Shown piece after piece: positions 8,547 through 16,505 of a stretch of DNA of 64,000 nt. The notes beneath the pieces were generated by a model. It saw nothing but the letters and a program-made list of their open reading frames with translations. It made no database searches and was not told the DNA's origin. The number at the start of each line of letters is the position of its first letter. Positions within the stretch are counted from its first letter, which is position 1. The position numbers and the translations under genes were made by a program. Location of the stretch: NCBI RefSeq assembly GCF_001457815.1, contig NZ_LN898217.1:124001-188000 (forward strand), given 5' to 3'. Source of the stretch: Vitreoscilla massiliensis. GTDB lineage: Bacteria > Pseudomonadota > Gammaproteobacteria > Burkholderiales > Neisseriaceae.

Positions 8547-9995
8547 TTATTTGAATGGCATTGATACTTTCACACCAACACCGGCACCATCATAAGTCGG
8601 TACATCGGCGGCGTAGTTGTACCACACGCTAGAATCGACGTTCAAACCATTTTTAAAAGTTTTACCGTAGCCGACTTCAAGCATGGCCATCTTGTCTGAA
8701 TAAGACAGGATGCGGTTATTGTGGTTGTCGGTTGGGTTGACTTCGGCGTAAGTGACTTTGCCACTGAAGCGTTGTTGGTCAGGAGTGGACACCACCACTT
8801 TGGTGGTCACGGTTTGGGCATCGCCACCCAAAGTGTGGCCTAAAGGCGCACCGTCTTGGTAATAACCATTTTTGTAAATGTGGTGATTGTAAGTAGTGCC
8901 TTCACGACGACCAAATTCAGTACTGGTGTCTGCCCCTTCCACATACCAATTCAGAGCGTTTTGACCCAAGGCATGGCTGCCTTCTACGCCCAATAAATAA
9001 GTATTTTTAGACGGTAAGCCACCGGATTCGTCTTCACCTATGGCTTGAGCATAAACGCTGACTGGCCAGCCGGTCAGGTTTTGCAGCTTCAATTTGGCAT
9101 CGAAGCCACCCAATTGGTTGCCGGGTTCATTGCGTTGTTGGTCGGCGCCGTAAGCATTGTCACCTTTGCCAATGAAGGCATTCCACAAAGACTTGCCTGA
9201 TTGCGGACGGCCATCACCGCCCCATTGCATGGCACGGGAGGCACCGAGTTCAAGGTATTCGGTTGGTTGTAGATTCACACGCATGCCGATGAGTTTGGCA
9301 TCGGGCACGGCTTCGTAATGTGCCAATTGACCGGCAAACACTTGGTATTGCCAACGGCCCAACCATGATAACCATGGGGTTTCAAACGGAGTTTGTTCGG
9401 CGCGTTGCAAGCTGAAGCCGGTAACAGGGCGAGCGGTATGACCCATAATCAAGCTGCCTTCTTTACCAGGGCCCCACCAGCGTTGTTGTTGACCAAATGA
9501 CAGCCATTGGTTGCCCAATTTCACTGCGCCGTAAGAGCCATTGACATTGCCATGGCTGGCGCGGTCTACGCCATCGCCACCGACGGCATTGCCTTGCAAA
9601 CGCAAGTCTACATAATTGTTTTGGTATTGACCTATGGCCGACAGCTGATGTTGGTCGGTGGTGGTGTCACCCAAGCCTTGACCCAAAGGATTGAAGTCGC
9701 TGGCGGTTTGACCTTGGACGATGAATTTGGCTTTCAAGGCGCTTAAGCGCGCGTTGACTTGGTCTAACATCAATTGGTCTTGGGTGGTTTGCGGTTTGGC
9801 ATCGCTCAAAGCCACGGCGATTTCTTCGCTGCTCATTGGCCAAGTCGACAAGCTGATGTTGATGATGCCGCGATTGCTCAGCCAAGACAAATCTTGTTGT
9901 AATTGTTCATCCGGCAAAACCAAACCGTTTGCCATGGCGTGTGCGCCCATGAACACCAGAGAACTTGCCAAGAGAGTGCGTAACCAATGCTGCAT
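8547..9995 (-). CDS. Wzi-family outer-membrane protein (capsule assembly-like)
   Basis: The 482-residue product has a signal peptide ending AHAMA, then the pattern of the Wzi capsule-assembly family: an N-terminal helical region (WLSNRGIINISLSTWPMS) and a beta-barrel with the motif QQRWWGPGKEGSLIMGHTARP and repeated amphipathic strands. It ends KVSMPFK with a terminal aromatic close by. Wzi is an outer-membrane lectin that anchors group 1 capsule, but no capsule genes lie in this window, so its ligand is open. The ATG at 9995 is chosen because AAGGA sits six bases upstream and the signal peptide starts there. Confidence 0.8.
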   Translation of the reverse strand: MQHWLRTLLASSLVFMGAHAMANGLVLPDEQLQQDLSWLSNRGIINISLSTWPMSSEEIAVALSDAKPQTTQDQLMLDQVNARLSALKAKFIVQGQTASDFNPLGQGLGDTTTDQHQLSAIGQYQNNYVDLRLQGNAVGGDGVDRASHGNVNGSYGAVKLGNQWLSFGQQQRWWGPGKEGSLIMGHTARPVTGFSLQRAEQTPFETPWLSWLGRWQYQVFAGQLAHYEAVPDAKLIGMRVNLQPTEYLELGASRAMQWGGDGRPQSGKSLWNAFIGKGDNAYGADQQRNEPGNQLGGFDAKLKLQNLTGWPVSVYAQAIGEDESGGLPSKNTYLLGVEGSHALGQNALNWYVEGADTSTEFGRREGTTYNHHIYKNGYYQDGAPLGHTLGGDAQTVTTKVVVSTPDQQRFSGKVTYAEVNPTDNHNNRILSYSDKMAMLEVGYGKTFKNGLNVDSSVWYNYAADVPTYDGAGVGVKVSMPFK

Positions 9996-10111
9996 AGCCG
10001 TCCTTAAATCATCGTAGGTCAAATAATCGCTTGATTATAGCAGTGCGGCGCGACAAGACAGAAGTGGCTTGGGTACAATAAGGCTTAATTTACATTTGTT
10101 TTAGCACAGAC

Positions 10112-12709
10112 ATGAGCGCAAAACCCACTGTTTCACCGATGATGAGCCAATATTTTGACATCAAACAACACCATCAAGACAAGCTGGTTTTTTACCGCAT
10201 GGGCGACTTTTACGAGCTGTTTTTTGACGATGCGGTCAAAGCGTCGCAATTGCTCGACATCACCTTGACCAGTCGTGGCCAATTGGATGGCGAGCCAATT
10301 AAAATGGCGGGGGTGCCTTACCATGCGGCTGAGCAGTATTTGGCCAAACTGGTGAAACTGGGCGAATCCGTCGCCATGGTGGAACAAGTCGGCGATGTGG
10401 GTGCCAGCAAAGGGCCAGTAGAGCGCAAAGTGGTGCGCATTGTCACGCCGGGGACTTTGACCGACAGCGCCTTGTTGGACGACAAAGACAGCAATCGGGT
10501 GCTGGCGATTGCCAAATTGAAAAAACAGTGGGCGGTGGCGTGGGCGTCGTTGCAAAGCGGTGAGTTTCGCTGTCAATTGGTGCACAACAGTGATTTAAAC
10601 CATGTGTTGGGGCGTTTGAATCCCGCCGAGGTATTGTTGGCCGACGGTAACAGTGTTGATTTGGGCAGCTATGCCAGCAAAGCCACACGTTTGAATGCGT
10701 GGCAGTTCGATGCCGACAGCGGTCGGCAATTGCTGTTGCGCTATTTTGAAGTGCAAGACTTACACGGCTTTGGTTTGGAGGGCGACGGCTATTTGCCTGC
10801 CATCGCTGCCGCCGGTGCCTTGCTCAATTACATCAACATGACGCAGCCACAAATGCCCAAGCATTTGGAAGCCTTGCAATGCGAACAAGCGCAGGAATAC
10901 ATCCAAATCGATGCCGCCAGCCGTCGCAATTTGGAAATCAGCCAGACCTTAAGTGGCAAAGCTGCGCCCACTTTATTGTCGAGTTTAGATTGTTGTACCA
11001 CCCACATGGGCAGCCGTTTGTTACATACGTGGTTGCATCAACCTTTAACGCGCAAAGCGCACATCTTATTGCGCCAACAAGCGATTAGCGCTTTATTGCC
11101 GCATTACGCCGATTTACAGGCCGCCTTCAAACCCTTGGGCGACATCGAACGCATGGCAGCGCGCATCGCTGTGGGCAGTGCACGGCCACGGGATTTATCG
11201 GGTTTGCGCGATGGCTTACGCGTTTTAGCCGATTTGACGGTGCCGGCACATGCCGACAGCAGTTTGCTCAATACCTTGGTGCAAGTCTTGCCTGAAGGTT
11301 TGCCAGTGGCCGAACGTTTACAGGCCGCAGTCTTGCCTGAGCCGGCGGTATGGTTGCGCGATGGTGGCGTGATTAACCATGGGTTCAATGCCGAATTGGA
11401 CGAATTGCGCCACATTCAAACCCACGGAGATGAGTTTTTGCTGGATTTGGAAGCGCGAGAGCGGGAACGCACGGGCTTGTCCACGCTCAAGGTGGAATTC
11501 AACCGTGTGCACGGCTTTTACATTGAATTGTCCAAAGCGCAAGCCGAGCAAGCACCTGCCGATTATCAGCGCCGTCAAACCTTGAAAAACGTCGAGCGCT
11601 ACATCACGCCCGAACTCAAGGTGTTTGAAGACAAGGTAATGAGTGCACAAGATCAGGCCTTGGCCCTAGAAAAACGCTTGTTTGACGAGTTGCTGTGCGA
11701 ATTACAGGCCGCATTGCCCTTGCTGCAACGCATTGCCAAGGCCGCAGCCAGTTTGGATGTATTAGCGGCTTTGGCCAAGACTGCGGCAACCGAGTTGTGG
11801 GTAGCGCCGGAATTGGTGGATTTCCCATGTGTGGAGATACGCCAAGGCAAACATCCGGTGGTGGCGGCGCAAGTGGCGCAATTCATCGCCAACGATGCGC
11901 GCTTGGATGGCAAACACAAATTGATGCTGCTTACCGGCCCGAACATGGGCGGTAAATCGACGTTTATGCGCCAAACCGCGTTGATTGTGTTGTTGGCGCA
12001 TGTGGGCTCTTTGGTGCCGGCACAATCGGCGCGCATAGGCATGGTCGACCAAATTTTCACCCGCATCGGTGCTTCAGATGATTTGGCCGGCAACCGCTCG
12101 ACGTTTATGGTAGAAATGTCGGAATCGGCTTATATTTTGAACCATGCCAGCGAACGCTCCTTGGTGTTGATGGATGAGGTTGGTCGCGGCACGTCGACGT
12201 TTGATGGTTTGGCCTTGGCGCAAGCCATCGCCGAATACCTGCTGCAAAAAAACAAATCGCTGACGCTGTTTGCCACGCATTATTTTGAATTGACCAAATT
12301 GCCTGAGCGCTTTCAAGATGCGTTTAACATGCATTTGAATGCCTTGGAGCAAGGCCAAGACATCGTGTTTTTGCACCAAGTCGAGGCTGGGCCGGCCAAC
12401 AAGAGTTACGGTGTGGCAGTGGCCAAATTGGCGGGTTTTCCGACCAAGGCTTTACATTCGGCGCAACAATATTTACAACAATTGGAACAAAAACAACGTG
12501 AGCAACAGGCACAATTGGGCTTGTTTCAAGATTGGGAAGCCGAGGACAGCTTGGCGCCGCAGTCGCACAACACGCCTGTCAGCAGCGATGAACCTGAGCC
12601 ATATGCGGCCTGTATTGAGACTTTGCAGAATTTGCAACCAGACGAGTTAACGCCGCGTGCTGCTTTGGACGCCTTGTACAAATTGCAGGCCTTATTGCCC
12701 GAAGTTTGA
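10112..12709 (+). CDS. mutS: DNA mismatch repair protein MutS
   Basis: MutS recognises mismatches and recruits MutL. The 865-residue product has the mismatch-binding FYE motif (YRMGDFYELFFDDA, residues about 30-43), the lever and clamp regions, Walker A GPNMGGKST at about residue 610, and LMDEVGRGTSTFDG plus FATHYFELT in the ATPase. Length fits the MutS1 family. Four DUS-like words lie inside it (11115-11126, 11319-11330, 11703-11714, 12603-12614), an unusually high density; three of them encode Leu-Gln-Ala-Ala-type sequence. No SD is obvious before the ATG. Confidence 0.98.
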   Translation: MSAKPTVSPMMSQYFDIKQHHQDKLVFYRMGDFYELFFDDAVKASQLLDITLTSRGQLDGEPIKMAGVPYHAAEQYLAKLVKLGESVAMVEQVGDVGASKGPVERKVVRIVTPGTLTDSALLDDKDSNRVLAIAKLKKQWAVAWASLQSGEFRCQLVHNSDLNHVLGRLNPAEVLLADGNSVDLGSYASKATRLNAWQFDADSGRQLLLRYFEVQDLHGFGLEGDGYLPAIAAAGALLNYINMTQPQMPKHLEALQCEQAQEYIQIDAASRRNLEISQTLSGKAAPTLLSSLDCCTTHMGSRLLHTWLHQPLTRKAHILLRQQAISALLPHYADLQAAFKPLGDIERMAARIAVGSARPRDLSGLRDGLRVLADLTVPAHADSSLLNTLVQVLPEGLPVAERLQAAVLPEPAVWLRDGGVINHGFNAELDELRHIQTHGDEFLLDLEARERERTGLSTLKVEFNRVHGFYIELSKAQAEQAPADYQRRQTLKNVERYITPELKVFEDKVMSAQDQALALEKRLFDELLCELQAALPLLQRIAKAAASLDVLAALAKTAATELWVAPELVDFPCVEIRQGKHPVVAAQVAQFIANDARLDGKHKLMLLTGPNMGGKSTFMRQTALIVLLAHVGSLVPAQSARIGMVDQIFTRIGASDDLAGNRSTFMVEMSESAYILNHASERSLVLMDEVGRGTSTFDGLALAQAIAEYLLQKNKSLTLFATHYFELTKLPERFQDAFNMHLNALEQGQDIVFLHQVEAGPANKSYGVAVAKLAGFPTKALHSAQQYLQQLEQKQREQQAQLGLFQDWEAEDSLAPQSHNTPVSSDEPEPYAACIETLQNLQPDELTPRAALDALYKLQALLPEV

Positions 12710-12745
12710 CCTCGGTCTTAGCGTTCCAACCACAGGAGATTTATC

Positions 12746-13156
12746 ATGAATTTCAGCCCGTTTGTGACGTTTAATGGTGATTGTGAGCAAGCGTTTGGGT
12801 ATTACCACAGTGTGTTTGGTGGCGAATTGGAATTGTTGCGTTACAGTGATGCGCCCTTGTTGGAAATGCCTGAGGCGCAGATGGACAACAAAATCATGTA
12901 TGCCGAATTGCAAAACCATGACCAAAAACTGATGGGGAGCGATGCGCCCGATGCCATGTACCAAGCGCAACAAGGGGTGTTGGTGGCGTGGCAAGGCGAC
13001 AGTGTTGCCGAGGTCGAGCGGGTGTTTGCCGCTTTGGCGCAAGGTGGCATGGTCAGACAGGCATTGAATTACGCGTTTTGGACGCCGAAATACGGTTTGG
13101 TCGAAGACCAGTTTGGCGTGGTGTGGATGATTTCCTGTCGCAAAGATGGTGTTTAA
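12746..13156 (+). CDS. VOC-superfamily (PhnB/glyoxalase-like) protein
   Basis: The 136-residue product matches PhnB-type VOC proteins: FVTFNGDCEQAFGYYHSVFGGELELLRY at the start, a central NKIMYAELQ strand, and the ending YGLVEDQFGVVWMIS. These are single-domain members of the vicinal oxygen chelate fold, often of unknown substrate. AGGAG lies eight bases before the ATG. It follows mutS by 36 bases and may be cotranscribed with it. Its stop overlaps a DUS word and a terminator follows at 13182. Confidence 0.85.
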   Translation: MNFSPFVTFNGDCEQAFGYYHSVFGGELELLRYSDAPLLEMPEAQMDNKIMYAELQNHDQKLMGSDAPDAMYQAQQGVLVAWQGDSVAEVERVFAALAQGGMVRQALNYAFWTPKYGLVEDQFGVVWMISCRKDGV

Positions 13157-13166
13157 GCGGCCTGTA
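13155..13166 (+). repeat. DUS-like word AAGCGGCCTGTA
   Basis: Single exact copy overlapping the stop codon of the VOC gene and extended to AAA. It has no inverted partner; a separate non-DUS hairpin follows. Confidence 0.85.
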
Positions 13167-13181
13167 AACACAATATTACAC

Positions 13182-13208
13182 ACAGCCTGCTTGATGTCAG
13201 GCTGTTTT
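13182..13208 (+). terminator. terminator after the VOC gene
   Basis: ACAGCCTG (13182-13189) pairs with CAGGCTGT (13198-13205) around an 8-base loop, followed by TTTG. It separates mutS and the VOC gene from hslV. Confidence 0.7.
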
Positions 13209-13264
13209 GCCCTTATGTTTGGGGCAAACAAAGGCCTTAGGGTCGCATCAGTTAAGGAGTTAGT

Positions 13265-13804
13265 ATGCAACAATTCGACGGCACTACCATAGTGTCGGTA
13301 CGTCGTGGTGAACACGTCGCCATCGGTGGTGATGGTCAAGTCACTTTGGGTAACACAGTCATCAAAGCCACCGCCCGCAAAGTGCGCAAATTGTATAACA
13401 ATCAGGTTTTGGCAGGTTTCGCCGGCGGTACCGCCGATGCATTTACCTTAATTGAGCTGTTTGAAAGCAAATTACAAAAACACCAAGGCAAGTTGATGGT
13501 GGCCGCCATTGAGTTGGCGAAAGAGTGGCGTACCGATCGCGCCTTGCGCCGCTTGGAAGCGATGTTAATCGTGGCCGACAAGCATTACACCTTAATCATC
13601 ACTGGTAACGGCGATGTGTTGGAGCCAGAAGACAGCATTGCTGCCATCGGTTCGGGTGGGGCGTTTGCACAATCGGCGGCACGCGCCTTGATGGAAAACA
13701 CCGATTTGTCGCCTGAAGTGGTGGTGAAAAAATCTTTGGAAATTGCGGGCGGTATTTGCATTTATACCAACCAAAACCACACCATAGAAACCTTACAAGC
13801 ATAG
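13265..13804 (+). CDS. hslV: HslV peptidase subunit of the HslUV (ClpYQ) protease
   Basis: HslV forms the proteolytic double ring of the ATP-dependent HslUV protease. The catalytic threonine region TTIVSVRR is preceded here by MQQFDG, so the active Thr would be exposed by removal of six residues rather than of Met alone. Conserved GGDGQVTLGNTVIKATARKVRKL and AIGSGGAFAQSAARAL are present, and the 179-residue length fits. AAGGAG lies before the ATG. The partner hslU follows at 14384, but an exported-protein gene lies between them. Confidence 0.96.
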   Translation: MQQFDGTTIVSVRRGEHVAIGGDGQVTLGNTVIKATARKVRKLYNNQVLAGFAGGTADAFTLIELFESKLQKHQGKLMVAAIELAKEWRTDRALRRLEAMLIVADKHYTLIITGNGDVLEPEDSIAAIGSGGAFAQSAARALMENTDLSPEVVVKKSLEIAGGICIYTNQNHTIETLQA

Positions 13805-13859
13805 CCCGTCTGTGCACAGTTACATGATGCGCCGCATCATTCGGAAAAAGGACATGAGT

Positions 13860-14333
13860 ATGTTGAAACAATTGAGTTTGGGTTTGATGGTATTGGCAAG
13901 CACAGGTGCAGTGATGGCCGCAGGCATTACCGCTGAAGATGCGGGTATTTACGAAGTGGTAAAAATCAATAAAGACAACAAACCAGCCAGTTTGTCAGGC
14001 ATACAAATGCGCATTTACCAAAAAAATGGCGATTGGTTGATGGACGGTAAAGACGACAATATTAAGTCGGGTCCGGCCAAGGGCAAATGGTTTGCAGTGT
14101 GCAATCAAGGCACCAAGTGTGAATTCAAGACCTCATCTAAAAGCCAATTGAAAGACATATTCCCAGATTTGGCGCGCATTCAAAAAACCGATGACATCGG
14201 TTGCATCCAAAACGACGTGCAAGCGATTTGCCGTTTGGACAGCAAAGTGCAAAAAGGCTATACCGCCTACATGACGGTGGTTTTACAATCCAAACCGCAT
14301 GTGTACATGACTTTGCAACGCCGCCCATCATAA
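13860..14333 (+). CDS. small exported protein of unknown function, between hslV and hslU
   Basis: The 157-residue product has a signal peptide (MLKQLSLGLMVLASTGAVMAA). The mature part is basic, with four Cys (in FAVCNQGTKCEF and IGCIQNDVQAICRL) that could form two disulfides, and beta-rich segments near the end. I do not recognise the family. The ATG at 13860 is chosen for its seven-base spacing from AAGGA; an ATG two codons earlier is possible. It is 55 bases after hslV and 50 bases before hslU, in the same direction, an unexpected insertion in a normally contiguous pair. Confidence 0.7.
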   Translation: MLKQLSLGLMVLASTGAVMAAGITAEDAGIYEVVKINKDNKPASLSGIQMRIYQKNGDWLMDGKDDNIKSGPAKGKWFAVCNQGTKCEFKTSSKSQLKDIFPDLARIQKTDDIGCIQNDVQAICRLDSKVQKGYTAYMTVVLQSKPHVYMTLQRRPS

Positions 14334-14337
14334 TCAT

Positions 14338-14363
14338 TACAGGCCGCTTGTGAACGAGCGGCC
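14338..14363 (+). repeat. DUS-like word plus short hairpin before hslU
   Basis: TACAGGCCGCTT (14338-14349) is an exact reverse-orientation DUS. Its GGCCGCT (14342-14348) can pair with AGCGGCC (14357-14363) over an 8-base loop. No T run follows, so strong termination is unlikely and hslU may still be read from hslV. Confidence 0.6.
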
Positions 14364-14383
14364 ATCAGGAAAGCGAAATACCT

Positions 14384-15715
14384 ATGTCAGCATCAGTGAT
14401 GACACCTCAAGAAATCGTGCATGAGTTGGACAAGCACATCATCGGCCAAAACGCCGCCAAGCGCTCTGTGGCCGTGGCCTTGCGCAACCGCTACCGTCGC
14501 AGCTTGGTCGCTGAGCCTTTGCGCACCGAAATCGTGCCCAAAAACATCTTGATGATAGGCCCAACCGGTGTCGGTAAAACCGAAATTGCCCGCCGTTTGG
14601 CGCGCTTGGCCAATGCACCTTTCATCAAAATTGAAGCGACCAAATTCACCGAAGTCGGTTATGTCGGTCGCGATGTCGATTCCATCATTCGCGATTTGAT
14701 TGAAAACGCGATTAAAAATGTGCGTGAAGTGGAAATCAAGAAAAACCGCGATCGCGCCCAAGATGCGGCCGAAAACCGTGTCTTGGATGCTTTGTTGCCA
14801 CCGCCACGCCAAGTGGGTTTTGAAGGTGAAACCCCTGAAGCACAGCCTGAAAGCAACACGCGTCAAAAATTCCGCAAAATGTTGCGCGATGGCAGCTTGA
14901 ACGACAAAGAAATCGAAATTGAAATCGCCCAAGGTGCGGCGGCCATGTCCATCATGGGCCCTCCGGGTATGGAAGATTTCACCCAGCAATTGCAAGGCAT
15001 GTTTGCCAATATGGGTCAGGGCAAAACCAAGAAACAAAAAATGCGCGTTGACGCGGCGATGAAATTGTTATTGGATGAAGAAGCAGCCAAATTGGTTAAC
15101 GAAGACGACATGCGTGAAAAAGCCGTGGAAGCGGTGGAACATCATGGCATCGTGTTCTTGGACGAAATCGACAAAATCGCCGGCAGCGACCGCGCCGGCG
15201 CCGATGTGTCACGCCAAGGCGTGCAACGCGACTTGTTGCCTTTGGTTGAAGGCACCACCGTGCAAACCAAATACGGCATGATCAAGACCGACCACATTTT
15301 GTTCATTGCTTCGGGCGCGTTCCATTTGAGCAAACCGTCTGACTTGATACCAGAATTGCAAGGCCGTTTCCCGATACGGGTGGAATTGGACAATTTATCG
15401 GTAGACGATTTCAAACAAATCCTCACTGGCACCGATGCTTGCTTGACCAAACAATACCAAGCCTTGCTCGCCACCGATGAAGTGCAATTGGTGTTTACCG
15501 ATGAAGGGGTGGAGCGTTTGGCGCAAATCGCTTTCCAAGTGAACGAAAAAACCGAAAACATCGGCGCGCGCCGTTTGCACACCGTGTTGGAAAAACTGTT
15601 GGAAGACGTGTCGTTCAATAGCCCACGCGAAGAAGTGGTAATCGATGCCGCTTATGTGAACGAACGTTTGCAAGATGTGGCCGAACAAGAAGATTTGGCG
15701 CGTTATATTTTGTAA
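14384..15715 (+). CDS. hslU: HslU ATPase subunit of the HslUV protease
   Basis: HslU is the AAA+ unfoldase that feeds HslV. The 443-residue protein begins MTPQEIVHELDKHIIGQ after a few residues, has Walker A GPTGVGKTEIARRLA (about residues 60-74), the I-domain with an acidic/helical insertion (residues about 110-240), Walker B IVFLDEIDKIAG, and the sensor-2 region TENIGARRLHTVLEKLLED. It ends DLARYIL, the C-terminal tail that docks in HslV. The length is that of E. coli HslU. A perfect terminator follows at 15720. Confidence 0.98.
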   Translation: MSASVMTPQEIVHELDKHIIGQNAAKRSVAVALRNRYRRSLVAEPLRTEIVPKNILMIGPTGVGKTEIARRLARLANAPFIKIEATKFTEVGYVGRDVDSIIRDLIENAIKNVREVEIKKNRDRAQDAAENRVLDALLPPPRQVGFEGETPEAQPESNTRQKFRKMLRDGSLNDKEIEIEIAQGAAAMSIMGPPGMEDFTQQLQGMFANMGQGKTKKQKMRVDAAMKLLLDEEAAKLVNEDDMREKAVEAVEHHGIVFLDEIDKIAGSDRAGADVSRQGVQRDLLPLVEGTTVQTKYGMIKTDHILFIASGAFHLSKPSDLIPELQGRFPIRVELDNLSVDDFKQILTGTDACLTKQYQALLATDEVQLVFTDEGVERLAQIAFQVNEKTENIGARRLHTVLEKLLEDVSFNSPREEVVIDAAYVNERLQDVAEQEDLARYIL

Positions 15716-15719
15716 TGAC

Positions 15720-15750
15720 AAAGTGGTAGCATGGTCTACCACTTTATAAT
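15720..15750 (+). terminator. terminator of hslU
   Basis: AAAGTGGTAG (15720-15729) pairs perfectly with CTACCACTTT (15736-15745) around CATGGT. The following sequence ATAAT is only moderately T-rich. Confidence 0.75.
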
Positions 15751-15799
15751 CGTCTTATCAGTCAACGTGTGAATTCATGTGTCAGAAAGAGGGGATGCA

Positions 15800-16429
15800 A
15801 TGTCTTACCAAGCCGCGGGTTTTAACCCCAACCAAACCGCCATACGTTCCATGCAGCAAATTGCTGCGGGCGCGACGTCTGCCGCTGCGCCTGCCACACC
15901 AGTGGTGCAACCGATACGCTATGCCAAGGATTTACAGGCCGCTGTGACCGCGCCAGAAACCGTGGCCACGGTGGATACCGCCAGCCACACTGCTGAAGCA
16001 ATCGCGACCGCTGCCGCTACCAGTGCTGCGGGTGCTGCGCATTCCAGTGGCAGCAGCGATCAAACGCCAACCCAAGCCTATGCCACCGCGCAAAGCTTGG
16101 ACGCCGATGTGGCCAAAGACCAACGCGATATTGCGGCGGTGATGTGGTTGTCCAGTTTGATTTTCCTGTTGATCCCGGGCATGTTGGTGTTGCTGAATCA
16201 GAATGCCTCGCCGTATTTGAAACAGCAAGCGCGTGAGGCCTTGAATTGGACGGCGACGTTTGTGCTTGGCAGCATCGTGTGCACGATTTTGACCATCATC
16301 TTTATCGGTGGCCCGTTGCAAGTGTTATTAGGTGTGGCGCATTTGGTGTTCTGTTTGATGGGTGCTAACGCTGCTCGCAACGGTCATGCCTTCCGCGTGC
16401 CGATGACATGGCGTCCGTTGCAAGACTGA
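15800..16429 (+). CDS. DUF4870-like membrane protein with Ala/Thr-rich N-terminus
   Basis: The 209-residue product has a long low-complexity N-terminal half rich in Ala, Thr and Ser (residues about 1-105), then a C-terminal domain with two or three membrane helices. That domain begins DIAAVMWLSSLIFLLIPGMLVLL and contains SPYLKQQAREALNWTATF, which matches the DUF4870 pattern. Function is unknown. The ATG at 15800 follows AGAGGGG; an in-frame GTG at 15779 is less likely. One DUS word lies in the coding sequence (15933-15944). The gene ends before a DUS hairpin. Confidence 0.75.
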   Translation: MSYQAAGFNPNQTAIRSMQQIAAGATSAAAPATPVVQPIRYAKDLQAAVTAPETVATVDTASHTAEAIATAAATSAAGAAHSSGSSDQTPTQAYATAQSLDADVAKDQRDIAAVMWLSSLIFLLIPGMLVLLNQNASPYLKQQAREALNWTATFVLGSIVCTILTIIFIGGPLQVLLGVAHLVFCLMGANAARNGHAFRVPMTWRPLQD

Positions 16430-16445
16430 TTTGAAATCATTAAAT

Positions 16446-16478
16446 AAGCGGCCTGTAAATGTTTTACAGGCCGCTTTT
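16446..16478. terminator. inverted DUS pair, bidirectional terminator
   Basis: AAGCGGCCTGTAAA (16446-16459) pairs with its complement (16463-16476) over a 3-base loop, with TTTT at the right edge. It lies between the convergent 15800 and 16506 genes. Confidence 0.88.
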
Positions 16479-16505
16479 GTATGGTTTTAACACCCTACAG
16501 TGTAT

